Counted from the stretch's first letter, positions 22,901 to 36,199 are shown. The stretch is DNA of 64,000 bases from Eimeria necatrix (GCF_000499385.1 NW_013651690.1:1-64000); one strand, 5' to 3'. The notes: generated from the letters alone by a model not told the origin. Program-made: numbers and translations.

Positions 22901-25900
22901 TGCGGCGGCTCAAGGAGCAAGCCATCGCACTTCCACGCAAAGTGTTTCATGACATTTGGCTACCTATCTCAGACTTGACGGCCCAGTGGTACCGCAGGTT
23001 GCTAGAAATCAAGTCTCTGCAGGAGGAAGCCAGATCGAATTCAGCGCGTGTCAACTTCAGAAAGATGTTGGGCCTTGTCATTAAGATGAGGATTCTTTGG
23101 TAAGTTCGTTAGGCATGCCATGAATTCTTTGTTTCCTCCTTGCTGCAGTAGCGCGGATTCGTCTCATGAACAGCTGGCAAACTCGGCTCTTCGTGTGCTC
23201 CCGATACTCTGCTAGTCATGTCAATATTGTCTCTGTGTATCATGTACATTCGCAGCGCTCACCCGAAGGGTGTTTGCGCTAGAGAGTCGCAACTACAGCG
23301 GCTCCAGGCTTTTTTCAGCCAAGAGGATCCGGCACTGCAGGAGGAGGTGACGAGAGCAGCACGGGAGCTGCAATCTGTTGAAGGAGCGGCACACCTTGCT
23401 GGTTCTTCTAAGTTATTGTTTTTAGACAAGCTTATGTGTCATCTCCACTACCTGAACTGCAAATACGTGCCGGCTTACGAGGTAACTGATAGTCTGCCCG
23501 TAGTGCTATTCTGTTTTTCTTCTTGTCTGTTCTGTTGAACAGGCGCTGCGCTCAGACCTACTTTCAAATTCGGTGAACTGCTTCTTCTTTGTGTCGTCTT
23601 GGGTGTGTTCTCAGAGAGACTACATGGCCCATAAAAACGACGCGGCCACTTACGAATTCTACAAGCGCCATGAAGAGGCAGTGTTGGCAGCCTTGGCTGA
23701 AGGGAGGAAGCCCCCGAGGCGGCCAAAGAGAAGCGAGCTGATAGGCATCCCTGAGTATAGGGCTTTGTTAGAACGGGGCATGCCAAGCAGGGATCTGACA
23801 ACCGCCAGGGACGAATCGTTCCTGAAAGAGGGGCTTTATGCTGCTGAGCCAGTTATGCCAACAAAAGAATCATGCAACCCTGAGCTGCAGGAGAGAAAAC
23901 GCGGACAAGGAGAGCACGACAGCGTATCGGATAATGAGGGTGCAGAGGAACAAAGCCAAGAAGTAGAGGGGGACTTATCAGACGCAGACGTAGCTACCAC
24001 GCCCCCAGAGGACCAGCCCAGGAGCAGAGCTGAGCGGCGCTCTAGGCGACATCTAATAGTGGATGAGGAGGACCTGATGCAGACGGACCCAACTTGTGCA
24101 GCTCAGGACTCGCAGGAACCGACAGCAACGGGGGCAGTAGCCAAAGGGGAAGCTGATGGTGCAGCTTTAACCCCAGCCGCTCCCGTCTCCCAGGAAGATG
24201 GTGCTGATAGTGAAAAGGCGCAGCTTAATGTGAAGAGTCCCGTTGCGTCAGAAGCGAAGCGCGAGGGGGATGACAAGAGCAACATGCCGACTGCCTGCTG
24301 TACAGGTAGCCCCGCTAGCCACAAAGACCATAAGGAAAGTGTCGATGCACTGGATGCTCAGCCGATAAAGACAGAAGATGGTCCGTCTCCTGCGCGCCAG
24401 ACAGAGGTGAACGAGACCAAAAAGGAACTTCCTTCCGGAGTGCCGGCAGCAGCAGTTCAGGTTTCAGAAGGACACGCGAAGCAACAGGACTCTTCCCCTG
24501 AGAGTGAGCGCAGTGATTTTAAGAGCAATGGAGGAAAGACAGCGAAGGCTGACGCCGCGAGCACTCCCAGGGTACAGAGGCTGCTGATCTTTACGCAATT
24601 TCAGCTTGTTTTGGATGAATTGGAGGCATATTGCAAGTACAGGGGTTGGAGGTACCTTCGGTGAGGCAACCTAAATTGGAAGAGCAGCATGCATACGTAT
24701 AAATGCTTAACCACAGTTGAACTTCATATTGGATCTCTTCGCTTCAGAGGTGTCATCCCCAGTTATATCTCATTCATTGATAATTCAACTCTGCTTTGGT
24801 TTTCTGCATTTATTGGTGGTTGATGCAAGGGACCGTAATGCCAGATATCATATGGCCAGGTTTCCGGGTGTTCGTGGTTGATTTTTTGTCCTTCTTACAG
24901 ATTGGACGGATCTACGAATAAGTTTGTGCGGGAGCTGGACATCAGGGACTTTAACAATGACAATACTTGTTACTTTGTATACCTAATTTCCACAAGAGCA
25001 GGAGGCCTGGGCATTAATCTGACAGCTGCCAACCACGTCGTTATCTATGACCATGACTGGAACCCTTTCATTGATTTGCAAGCCGTTGATAGGCAAGCTG
25101 TTTCCTTAATTAATCCCATGATGTGCCTGCCGTTTCTTCCGTGGAATTGCACATCTTCCTCTGTGTTTTTCTCTGTATGAACGATGATTAGACGCCGCTT
25201 GCTTACATGTAATTGCCTTCATGCTTGGGCCCCATAGACTTTGTTCACTCCGTCCCGAGGCAGAAGGCATTACATTCTGCTTTTGTTGCGGGCATACAGA
25301 GCTCATCGTATCGGACAGCAGCGGGAAGTTCACGTGTGGTCTCTGGTCAGTGAATGGACGGTTGAAGAGCGCATGGCATTCCGAAGGGAACAGAAGCTGC
25401 GCCTGGACAAACTACTGGTGCAACAGCAGATAGAGGAGGAAGCATTGGCCCTTGACGGGGAAGACGGAGAAGACATCAAAGAGCATAGATCTGAGAAGAT
25501 ATCGACGGACGAAGTCCGGAAGCTGATGCTTCATGGGAAGAAAGCTATTGTGGTGCGCGATCTTGTGTATCACCAGTTGCGAAGTGCATGCCTTCTGCTT
25601 TCCAGCGTGGGTCGGGGCTGCAGTGAGGGTGACTGACAACGGGATGGTGGTCTTGCCCGGATTTTGTTTTATCCGCTTGCGAGTTTTGCGGCTTTCTGGT
25701 ACTGTGCTGCAGCAAGTTGCGGCAACGGGCACTGAGGATATCTCAAACCTGCCTTTGGAAGACCTAACCTGCCGATCTCGTCAGCCTCTCCCAGTGCTTG
25801 GAGAGGACGAGGAGCCATTGGGAGCTTCGGCTTCGTTCGAGGAAGACCTGGATGAGAAAAATTTAGTTGATATAAACGAAGTCATGGATGAAGAGGCGGA

Positions 25901-28900
25901 GGAGCGCCGCAACCAGCAACAGCTCGTAGAGGGCACTGAGGAGCCCGCGGCTCCAGAGGGTCCTTGCGATGCCCCTGGGGCGAAAACAGGCACAGAACCT
26001 GAGGAAGCGAAACCCAGCGGAAGCACTTCTCCCTGCGGTGCAGAGGAAGAAGTGGAGCTGTGTGAGGCTTCATCAGGGGCTCCACCCAAGGGAGGCCTGG
26101 AGGCTGAGTTGCAGAGTGCAGGAGTATTATGGCGCTCTGGAAGAGAGCGTAAGAAACCTGTCGCGCTTTACGTCCCACAGGAGTTCACGCAGCGGTGAGC
26201 GGAAGTAGTGGTGACTGCTTCAAGCCGCAGGTGGTTTTCATGCTTCCCATATTCCTCGCGTCTAGAGAGAGTGTGGCTGGTGGTTGGTTTCTATGTTTTC
26301 CTGTGGTGAGGTTGCTTTATCGAGTCTTTGTGTTGCAAATGTTTTGCGTTCATGGGTGGACGCTGTCGAGATGTTGCTGGTTATTTTAAGCTTACCGTTA
26401 CATTTGTTTCGCATGGTGCTTTCAGGGAGGAGCGTCGTAAGCTACGTCACGAGACGCGGTGCTTTGTGTGCGGCAACGGGAAGGACCACGTGCAGACATC
26501 TGTAGACCGAGAAGGAAAGCCTGTGGAGGTGGCTTATGGGGATTTGGTCTGTTGCAGTGGCTGCCCCAAAGTGTACCATCGCTGCTGCGAGGGTCTGCCG
26601 AAGGATGTTAAGAAGAGCTGGCGCTGTCGCTGGCACGAGTGCGGTCTATGCTTTCGGAAAACGTCACAATGCGGCAACATGCTCGTCCACTGCGCCCGGT
26701 GTCCCACGTCATTCTGCTACGATTGCTTCCCTCCGGACTATTGCCGCTACAACGTTGGCGAGGACTATTACATGCAGCTTAGACAACGGGGCATGAATGT
26801 AACCCCGCAAAATTGGATTTTGTTTCTCTGCTCCAAGTGCAAAGCCGTGGAGGAGCAGCAGACTCGTCGTCGGCTGACGAAGGAGGAAAAGGACCATGAG
26901 AAGTTGATGCAACAGGAACTACGGCAACAGCAGCGGCAGCTGCATCTCGATGGCGCAAGGCTGCGACTTGAGAAGGATGAGGTTAAGCATTTGCAACGTC
27001 AGAGAGCAGAAGAGGAGAGACGGTGGTTTGATCACAAGCAAGCGGTGGATCGGTTGGACGAAGCAGGTGAGATTGCGTTGAGGCAGGCGTATCAACGTCT
27101 TTTCCCTGCTGCCTTTCTTGCGGAGATTGAAAAGAGATCCGCTGCAGCAAAAGCAGCGCAAAGAGCATCTAGGGAGGCTGCTATTGCAGAAGCAGTGAAT
27201 GCTGCTGCTGCCGCTGGAACCGACGGCCAAGCGGCATTAGCGTCGGCAGCGGCGGCAGCAATAAAGAAGGCATCCAAAAAGCCCACAAACCAGCTAGCAA
27301 ACATGAAGCTACCCTCACAAAGTCTCAGCGTTTGTGACAATTGCCGATTTCCCTGCCATGGGGTAAAGGATTACCCGGGCCCGTGTTGCTTTCCCGATGA
27401 AGTGATACAAAAATTTGTGGCACGAGCGCGGCCTGTGTCCCAGACAGGGCAGGAGCAGACAGGAGGACATGCAGGCACAACGGGGCCTACGGATGGCGTG
27501 ATTGACGTGGATGCTTCCCCGGCTGATGGGGCTGTGAAAGAGGGCTCAGACGTTTCTGCTTCGCCTGGCATCCCACAAAGCGCGCTGCGGGCACTGGCGA
27601 GCTCGGCTGCTTTGCTGCAAGGAGGATACAGTGAGGCAGGAGCCGCTGCGTCGGCGCCATCGGTAGCAGGCAATGACCAGAGGGTGAAGTACATGCAGAG
27701 GCAGGTCTGCGCAGCGTGCCACGAGTGGCGCATTGGGAAGAGGTCTCACACGAGAAAGCACTGCCCCACGCTTACTCCTGGACAGTTGCAGGAGGTTCGT
27801 TACTATGTCCATGCGCCATTGAACCTCTCAGTTTGCCCTGTTTTCCCCGTAGCGTGTCTTCGGTCTTTTTGTAGTGGTGATAGCTGGGCTAGGTTTTGTT
27901 GCTGACAGGACAACTCCATTTGCTGTGCGGTGTTTCGTTGCTTCAGTATGACGAACGGCGAGCGAAGATGCGACGTGTCGCGGAGTTGCTGCTGGCGAGG
28001 GAGCCTATCCCCGACCCCAACCCGTGTGTCTATGCGTCAGCATCCCCCCAGCGACTCAAAGCTTTCTTTCAGCAGTACCAGGAAGCGGTGAGGTGGCGCA
28101 GGGATCACTTTTCAGCTTCCCATTTGGTTTTTATTTTACGAATTGCACATTGGGCCTCTGTGCCGGCAAGCATGCACCTACGACAGCACGTCTTCAATAG
28201 CATTCAGCGCAAAAACACCCTATTGTGTCTTCGTGCCTTGATTTCGTGATACTATAGGATAAGGATAGCCCTTGCTCGTTTTTGCAATGTACATGCAGGC
28301 GGACAAGGTTTTGGAGGAGTGCATGGTAGCTGCAGGCCTTCAGCATGCAATCGCCTCGCGCTTTACCTCGGGCAAACGGGGAGTGCCCTCCCCTGCGGGA
28401 TACGGCTCAGCAGCAACACCACAAGGAGCGCAGAGCGCGTTGCCTTCAATAAACAATGTAGCTTCCAACAAAGACCGTATATCGATGATCCTGAACCGCA
28501 GCAAGGAGCTGCTGCTCCTCAAGCGTCAGAAGGAACTGCAAGTATTGGCTACCCTCTCAGCTGCCAATGGACGAGCGCCAGGCGCATCTCTGGCCAACCT
28601 GCACAACGAGCAAAAGAAGCTGTTGATGGGTGTTACGGGAGATGGAGAAAGGTCTCTCATGACGCCTTCTGATACAAACAGCGAAGTTGAAGTGTTGGGG
28701 GTCGCAAAGGGTCAGCCAGTGCCGGGCGTTTCATCTGCGGCTCCGGCCGACAACTGTGTCCCACCTGCTGCTGCTGCAGCTATAGCAGCTGCAGATTGCG
28801 CAGCTAAGAGCGCCACGGGAAAGCGACACAGCATTGATAGACCCAACAGTGGCGCCCGCGGCGCCACCATCGCGGCAGCTCCTGTAATTGCGAAGAGGCA

Positions 28901-29204
28901 GAGGAAAACCATGTTATCGAAGACAGGGGAAGCGATGGCTGCGTGTGTGCAAGCTGCAGAGATGGGGCTTCCGGGCGCTGGGGGTTCCATTGCTGCGTCA
29001 GCTGTCGCGGCGGCAGTGAAGCAGAAGTCCATAATTGATTTTTTCACATCCAGGAACAGAGCAGCAGCTACTGGCGGCTCAGGGATGAAGCAGCCGTTAT
29101 TGGCAGGCTCAAGAGTTCAAGGTGTCGCGCGTCCGGGAGGAATGCCGGTTGCAGCCTTAGCTCCATGGGGCGCCAAACAGGCTTCAGATACAGAGAGTGA
29201 TTGA
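20000..29204 (+). CDS. PHD-finger SNF2/ISWI-like chromatin-remodelling ATPase
   Basis: Predicted nuclear ATP-dependent nucleosome remodeller. Fifteen exons close in phase: 20000-20380, 20599-21148, 21316-21609, 21744-21941, 22043-22150, 22371-22549, 22744-23099, 23256-23481, 23543-24660, 24901-25092, 25300-25564 (end uncertain), 25713-26194, 26426-27794, 27947-28087, 28299-29204; about 2254 residues. Order: Gly/Ser/Arg-rich start; PHD fingers near residues 55-107, 121-166 and 200-241; SNF2 lobe 1 with DEMGLGKT (about 408), DEAHRIKN (about 510) and [10 protein letters not shown]; a charged insert of about 300 residues (800-1110); lobe 2 with [10 protein letters not shown] and [10 protein letters not shown] (about 1200). 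Two more Cys/His-rich PHD-like modules follow (about 1461-1555), then a coiled coil and two short Cys clusters (about 1750 and 1880). ATPase motifs are closest to ISWI/SNF2L ([14 protein letters not shown]), but I see no HAND-SANT-SLIDE module. Two introns begin with GC. Confidence 0.93.
20381..20598 (+). other. GC-AG intron inside PHD finger 2
   Basis: The exon ends ...CFLCRK (AAG) and is followed by GCAAGC rather than GT. The acceptor TTTTTCAG ends at 20598, and the next exon continues the PHD zinc ligands (KLIMCDGCP) in phase. The unspliced frame hits TGA at 20393-20395, and no GT between the PHD cysteines and that stop restores the domain. Confidence 0.8.
25093..25299 (+). other. GC-AG intron inside SNF2 motif VI
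   Basis: The exon ends GTT GAT AG and is followed by GCAAGC; the acceptor ATACAG ends at 25299. Joining gives [10 protein letters not shown], the invariant SNF2 motif, with AGA completed across the junction. The donor hexamer GCAAGC is identical to the one at 20381. Confidence 0.88.
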
Positions 29205-32057
29205 TCCAGTCTGTGTGTTTCTGTGTTTGTGAAGCGGGCAGCGAGGGAGGCACAGGAGTGGCTCTTCATTAGCCTTTTGAGGAAGCGAAGGCGCCGTGTA
29301 TAGTGAAATGCATACTCGGCGGCTGCGAGTCCACCAGTAGGGGACCCTAAAGCTCCAAACGAGGGACCGGTGCCTGTCAATGATTGTTTGGGCAACAATG
29401 CATGTTGTTGTTCACACGCCATGCAGCGTTCTTCATGCGAGGCTAACGCCCCAGGCACTTTGCGACATATGCGGACCATCGTATGATGGGCCTCGAAATA
29501 TGGCCGCTCTCTTCAGGTGGCTGTGGCCTGAAAGGGAGCCTTAAGCGAGCCATTGCTCAAGTGAAGGGAGCGCAGAGCCAGCCACTGCTTATAAAAACAA
29601 TGCTGGTTTTCGCATTGGCATTTTGCTTTTGCTGTTCCTTTCTTGTGTGCCGGAAGCACCAGGAGCAGTGGCAACGCTACCCGTGAAGTTCCTGGGTAGT
29701 TGTTTTCGAATGCCGGTGCAACTGCACGCGCATTTCACTGTTGGCTAGTGGGCGACGAAACTCGAATGGGGCCTGGCAGTGACCAGGATATTTGCGGCCG
29801 CAGTGACATTTTAATAGTGCACGCATGACTATTAATTAATGGAAGCTGTTTGTTCTAAAGCTTCAGATCCACTCATATCACCTGCATTGGTTCTAGGATA
29901 GTTTTACTTGTGCTGGCCATTGGGCGTGTAACAACTGTGAAGGGCGTGGGATGAGAGTATATCGGGAGCTCGGTAAGGTGGCCTGGTGTTGATAACTTTA
30001 GTGGATGACGAGGAAAATGGCATGGCTTTGTGTCTTGGAATGCCGAGCAATACAATGCATGCGAGAATCTCTCCAGTTGAGTGGAATGATTATGGCGTTA
30101 TACTACAGGTGCACGTGTTTCTGAAGTGTTCTGTAGAACGCCAACAGCAACCTAGACTAGAGCGTTCGCTCCTAGATGACGCCATTGCAGGATGGTGGTG
30201 AACAGTTCAATGCACTGTGGAGATACGTAGTACAAGAACAGCAAGCTGCCAAGCAAAACCTTTTGTATGGACGTAGCGCGCTGAATAGTTTTGATGGCAA
30301 GGAATTTCTCTGATGTAGCAAGCGAGCACCCGGTTAACCTGACAAGAATGGTCTTCGGTAACAACAGCAATAGAAGTATGGTTACCTGAGCAGAGCAATT
30401 CCTGCAGAGTGTGCTGGAGTTCGTATCTCTTCTGATTTGGCTTTCTCCAGTCGCGAGCGGGTCAACTAGTTTCTGTGTAGTATCATTCTTCAATTCAAGT
30501 CTACGGAACGGAGCTCTGTAGAATGCATTTATACCTACGTGTACTTTACCCAGAACTTCACAGAACTCTCTGTACAGTGTGGTGGGGGAACCAACCCAGG
30601 TACCAACCCCACTGTGCCGTTAGATGCACCGTAGAAGTGTTGGTAAGGGAGCTTGATAGTGCAACATTGAAGAGCTAGTTTGTTTTACATTGGCATATGC
30701 GTAGAGAGGCAAGCTTCGGGAGTCTGTTGTGTCTCCTGGGGTTTTATTCCACTGTAGATGGGTTTCCAAAAAGAGCCTGCCACAGCTATGGGGAGCCAAT
30801 GAGAGAGGTAAGGATACAATAGTAAAAGCTTCGTGGATTGCGGTAGCCTTGTGGTCCCTCCTCATCGTATTTTTTTTTTGATAATTGCTTTGGGGCCTAT
30901 CTCGAGTGCAGCACAGCCAGCTGCAGCGAAACCGGGCCTTTGACGGAATGGAAATCAAAGTGCTCTTGACAAAGTCGAAGGGAGATCACGCCGATTATTA
31001 GCTTATCAGTGAGCATGCAAACTATTTCACTTAGGTTAGTAGAACGTGCGAGGCTGTCCAGGCCACGACAACATGGCCTTCGAATGTTTGTGTGCTTCCA
31101 CTGCTCGGACCCTTCCAAATCGGTCACTGTGGCAATATAAATCCAGGCAACTAGATTTTTCTGAGAATATTCGGAGCTTCGCATGCGACAGCTCTACTAC
31201 AGGGTGCTCTTTGTGGTGATCAGCTAAGTGTAAAACGTTCATTACTGTAAAACGCTCATTGGGGTGCAATCAGGTGACCCTGTGCACTGAGTACACGCGT
31301 TCCGCATAAACCATGAATCGGCCACTATATTATATAAATATCGCAAGAGTATCCTTGCAAGCAATATGCATGAGCATCCGAGCCTCAACGTCGATAACCG
31401 AGCGTCAGCGCCCACGCAGCCCCTTGTAAGGGCCCCGGTGTGAATCGGCGTGGCAGCTGCCGCTGCAGAACGGAACAACGCAAGTTTGCTGGCACTAAAG
31501 CTCTCTACTCCAACCTGAAGCTTAAAAACTAAGGAGTGGTTGTGCTCCACAGTCAGTTTTCTTGATAGTAAAACTCACTTCGGGAGAGTCTTAGGAGCAG
31601 ACGTTGACTGATAGGTTTTCATACAAGACTCCAGAGCTACAGTTTGGCCCCTCTGTAAGTTAACAAGCAGCAATATAAATTAGCACTGCGCTTTTGGGCC
31701 CCATAAATAAGAATACGGCGCCTGAATGGCTCTAAAACCGCTTCGCGAGGTGCCGGATTCTGCGTCAAGAGGTCCCTTAGGCATCCAATTTCGCAAGGGC
31801 TTCCCTTTCTAGTAAAAAGATAGTAGAAGAAGAAACGAACAGGGCTACACAAATACGGGCGGCCATCGTCCCTTGGTGTAACTTTTGTAGTGGTGTGCCG
31901 AAATCACAGCCTTTTCAAGATGATGTACCCACCACGACAAGCCGCACGGAAGGACCCGTGGAAGACCACGTAAGTTGCTAATGCTAATATTGACATAGTT
32001 CATATTCCCACATAGTATACACGGCATGCACGTTTCTCTAGCAGTGAAAATGGCCCT
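29205..32057. other. Intergenic, no gene recognised
   Basis: About 2.8 kb between two + strand genes. It should hold the 3' UTR of the SNF2 gene and the promoter of the coiled-coil gene. Short ORFs on both strands (29117-29479 -, 29483-29686 +, 30620-30958 -) have no recognisable domains and no convincing splice partners. Confidence 0.5.
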
Positions 32058-35000
32058 ATGAAGCTGCCAGTTTGGAGGGGGTGTTCTAGGATTTACGGAA
32101 GCCCTCTTCAGCCTAGCCGGTTTATGAGCCATTCACGCCAGCAGAAGCTCTTGCAAATGAAGAGAGAGGAAGAAATGAATCACCATTCGGTGAAAGTACA
32201 GAATATGACAGCAAAGGTAAGTTGCGTTATCCAGCTATTTCCTGCAAACGTAACGGGCAGCATCAGTTAACCTCTAATTATTTAAGTAGCCAGAACAAGC
32301 CATTAGAGGGTATGCACAAAAAGCGGAATTGCACCACGCTGCAAAGCCTACATTCGTTATTGGGAAAAACTAACTTGCTGATAGTACTCTCCAGAATGTG
32401 CTGCGCGCATAGTGGTTGGTGCTTCCCAGCCAGGCACGAACTCATAGACTAGAGCGCATTCCTCAATAGGTGTCAGCAACAAGTAGTAGTCCTACGAAGT
32501 AGTGAATGGGCACCGGTACTCTGCTTGAAAACGCAGCGTGCGGAGGGGAAGCCTGATCCACCCCTTGAAGCTGTTGAGGCCTCATCACCAGGTGAAAATA
32601 CGGTTTCCCCGACGCCGCCACCAGAACAAGCAACTGATCCAGACGTGAGCAACCAGCATCAGCGAAACAGGCCACAGCTTCGGCCGTAAACGCGCGGCGA
32701 GTGTTGTTTCATCAAGCATCGACAGCATGCCGAAAAAAAGAATCTTCGGACAGCGGCAAGCCCTGGCCATCCATGAGTTTATAGTAACCACACGTTCAAG
32801 CCTTTAAAGAGACCAATCGAGTGCGCACATATTACTTTGCAAATTATGCCCAATGGCCAGGCTGGAAAAGCTAAAACTGAATCTCCTCCAATCACAGAAA
32901 CGTTAGGCGGCACGGACGATGGGGCTTTATTGCACCATCGGAAGACTACAAAGGAGCTTACCGAAGAATTCAAAGACTTGAATGTAGGGAGCACGTTCTT
33001 CAGACAACACTGAAAAATGTCGTAGTATGATTCACTGGCGCTTCACAACAGCAAGGAGCTTGGATACTTGCGTGTGCTACTATCCTGCGTAATGTTATTT
33101 ACTTTTGACACGACCGTCGCCTAAAACTAGATTATCCAGAACCCTTGCTTTGTGTTATTCATAGTGGGCAGACGTTGATGAGTATAATTCTTATAAGGGA
33201 AAGCTGGAGGAGCAGGCACTCTCTCAAGAACGTGTGAGAAGGCAGAATTGGTTGCGAGGAGAACTGGAGGCTCAGCTTAAGGAGCAACGGTGAAAATCAA
33301 ACAAACGTTAGGCTACTATTTGTTCCCTGGACATAACCTAGGCATGGGCTCAATTGCTGAAATCGGCGGAATTCGGTGCAACTCGATTTTTTGTCCTAGT
33401 GATCCCTCAAAGCAGATTCAGCTGAAGCACAGAATATGTAGTAGCGCTAAGTAGACACTGCTTCCCTTTTGAAGGCACCAAAAAGAAGTCCAAAAGCGAG
33501 AAGAGATTGAATGCGCAAGGGAGTTACGAAAGGAGCTGGACTTGTGGAAGTGAGTACCCAACTGAACAGGATTTACAACAGGCCACGAAGCTATTCCGAA
33601 GAGCAACCAGAAGCTGCATCTGTTCATGTCGTACTTTGCTCGCAGGGCTCAAGAGCAGGAAAAGCAGAAGAATGCACTTGAAAAAATGCTACATCAAAAG
33701 GAAGTTCTTGATGCGCAAATGCAAGAACGCCAAAAGCTTGAAGAAGTGAGTGGCAGTGGCTTGCTTCTTCATGCATTTTCGCATTACCCACTCAAGGACA
33801 CTAAGGCGAGGCATGGATGACTCCACTAGAGGCAGAAAAGCTACACAAACTCAATTAGGCACATAACCTCTGAAGCATCGTTTATGACTTATCTGAAACC
33901 GATGACGCACAGGAATACAAAGCGGAGCAACTACGAGAGAGCCAAGAAATCCTCGAGCAGGTCTCAAGGCACATGGAGCTAGAGAAGCGAACGGCTATAA
34001 AAGCAAAGCAGCAAAAAGCCCGCGCGATGCAGGAAATTTTGGAGGTTAGCATTTTCTCATGTTCAGAGCTGACAATGCCGAGCTGCCTTCTGGTCTTTAC
34101 CGCTATAAATGCGTTGCATGACCCACGGCTTGCAGACAGCATCGCCTTACTGGTTATGTCGAAGACAAGAACTAGCTTCCAACAGGCGAAAAATAGTCCT
34201 ACGAGCCAATTTAAGTGGTTTAATAGAGGCGTTCTCAGGTGACTGCTGCGGAACGGCGATTGGCTGAAGCACGTGCAAAGCAGGAACAAGAAGAAGATAT
34301 GCGTCTGTTGAAGTTAAGCGTCCAGTTGGAGAAAGAGGCAGCAGAAAGGGCTAGGCAAGAACGCCAAATGCTTCTGGATCTGCATCAGAGTCGTGCCGAC
34401 AAAATCGCCATGCTAGCAACCATAGACAAGGCAAGGAAATCTTACTTGTTAGGCTCGAGTATTAGTTTAGAAAAGTTCAGACGTCAATGTCACATTACCG
34501 CCCGTACTGAACTTGCACTACAGACTTTCCACACAGCATATGCTTCTCTATGACCAACGCCAATCATTTCGGATTACCAAGATATTTACAGCTCGTTAGC
34601 TTGGAAGCTCAGTTGCGAATGAGCTGTACTGAAACACCTTAACAGAAGGAATTAGCGACTTTAAACGCGCTTAAGCGAGACGCGGAGGACCAGGCTCGTC
34701 GTGACATTCTGGAGAGGGAGGCAGCAGAACGAAAGAAGGCGGTGACTCATGCCACTGACCACATTTTCCCAAAGGGCGAAAGCCCTCCAGAAATATGCCT
34801 GGGGAGATTGCGCTGTGCAAGTTCTTCTTAAAAGCAGCGTTTGATGTTGTTACAGCTTTTCCTGCGACTGTGCATCCACTTGACGTGAACATAGGAACAA
34901 ATGAAGGTTCATGAATACTTGAAGATTCAGCAGCAAGAAAAAGCACGCCAGAGAGAAGCCGAAAGACAGGAACGCTACGAGTTGCAGAGATTGCAGGAGA

Positions 35001-35514
35001 TTGATGCACAGGTGTGTAGGCACGAACCATGTTCAGGCTGCGGATTTTCCGTTCTGGCACTCCCTGTTCACCACTTTTTCACGAGCTGCCGAATGTGCTG
35101 CTACTCTGAGCTATTTGGCGGCCACAGGAATATAAGAAAAAGCAAGAAATGGAACAGCGTAGCAGGCGCGAGCTATGCAAGCGCCAGCAAGAACTTCTCG
35201 TTAAGCAGATGGAAGAGCGCAAACTTAACAAGGATATTTTAGTGGGTTGCGCACCTTTGTAGACGGTATTGAGCAAGACGACCTGACAGTCTGCGTAAAC
35301 CTTTCTTACTTCACGTTGATGCAAAGAAATGCACCCCTTTGCACACGCTGAAGCTTTGCAACATTGCTCTGAATCCCTTCACTAGATATATCTCTTGCAG
35401 GTTAGTCAGACAGAGATGAAGCTGAATCGCCAACTTCTTGAAGAAGTCAACGACTATCTACTTCACAAACCACGCCCTTCGCAGGAGGTTCAGTCAATCA
35501 CATCACTTTACTGA
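32058..35514 (+). CDS. Trichohyalin/plectin-homology-like coiled-coil protein
   Basis: Twelve small exons assemble in phase: 32058-32216, 32537-32644, 32810-32983, 33165-33289, 33475-33549, 33646-33745, 33913-34044, 34239-34430, 34646-34741, 34895-35011, 35128-35241, 35401-35514, giving 501 residues. The N-terminal 140 or so residues are mixed (Pro-rich, then a short globular-looking piece around IECAHITLQIMPN). The rest is one long charged helix rich in E/K/R/Q heptads, such as QNWLRGELEAQLKEQ, ERARQERQMLLDL and QQEKARQREAERQ, and ends SITSLY. The pattern resembles the TPH/CFAP53/MNS1 class of ciliary coiled coils. Eimeria microgametes are flagellated, so an axonemal or microtubule-associated role is plausible, but a cytoskeletal or conoid protein is equally possible. 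Exon 8 may end at another GC donor (GCAAGG at 34431). Confidence 0.7.
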
Positions 35515-36199
35515 ACGGACACCGCTCCTGTTGCTGCAAAACTAACCAGGCGTGATAAGGCCGCAAAGTAGCCACGATGCCACCTTCGTCGATGGCTGAA
35601 GCTTTTACAGGGGCAACCGTTTCTATTCGGGCAGATGATTTCACAGAGAATAGGCATTTTGACATTGCTGACAATTGATGTGACGGTAATTCTAACCTAA
35701 GTGCGTGCATCTTATTATGATGAGTTGAGCACTAAGCAATCATTCTCTAGCTGAAGACGCGTTCCATAAAGCTGCACCTAGCTCAGAAAAACGCAGCTAT
35801 ATTATGCACTGAACTCGGGAACGACGCCCCGCGTTGGTGTCAGAGCATGCAACTATGGGGCCACGGGCTTTGCCAAAATTTTCTCCGCAGAACTGAAAGG
35901 AGAGTAAAGTCCTGTCACAGCTTAACAATTTTAGCAGCTCTAGTGTGTTGACAGACCAAACCTGTCCAAATGTGAACAAAAGCCACAACGGCTGCGGGGT
36001 TCTGTCAAGCTGATGAAGTAATCTAAAAGCACTTGTCATGTGACAACTGGGGTAACAATGCTACTAGAGCATTGCCTAGAGTGTTACTGATTATAGAGTG
36101 CAAATGAGAAGCAAAAGGGATCCCAACAAATGCACGCGCTGGCCTGGACAGCTGGATCAATGTCAAGCATCACTCGAGCATCCGCAGAAGGTGCAGCCC
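35515..36199. other. Short gap between convergent genes
   Basis: Lies between the stop of the coiled-coil gene (+) and the stop of the SET gene (-), so it should hold both 3' UTRs and polyadenylation signals. No further ORF is supportable. Confidence 0.6.

Noticed and set aside
23571..23616. A possible 46-nt intron at the start of SNF2 exon 9
   Set aside because: The frame is open straight through, and 46 nt would be very short; keeping it as coding is simpler, although the hydrophobic peptide there is slightly odd.
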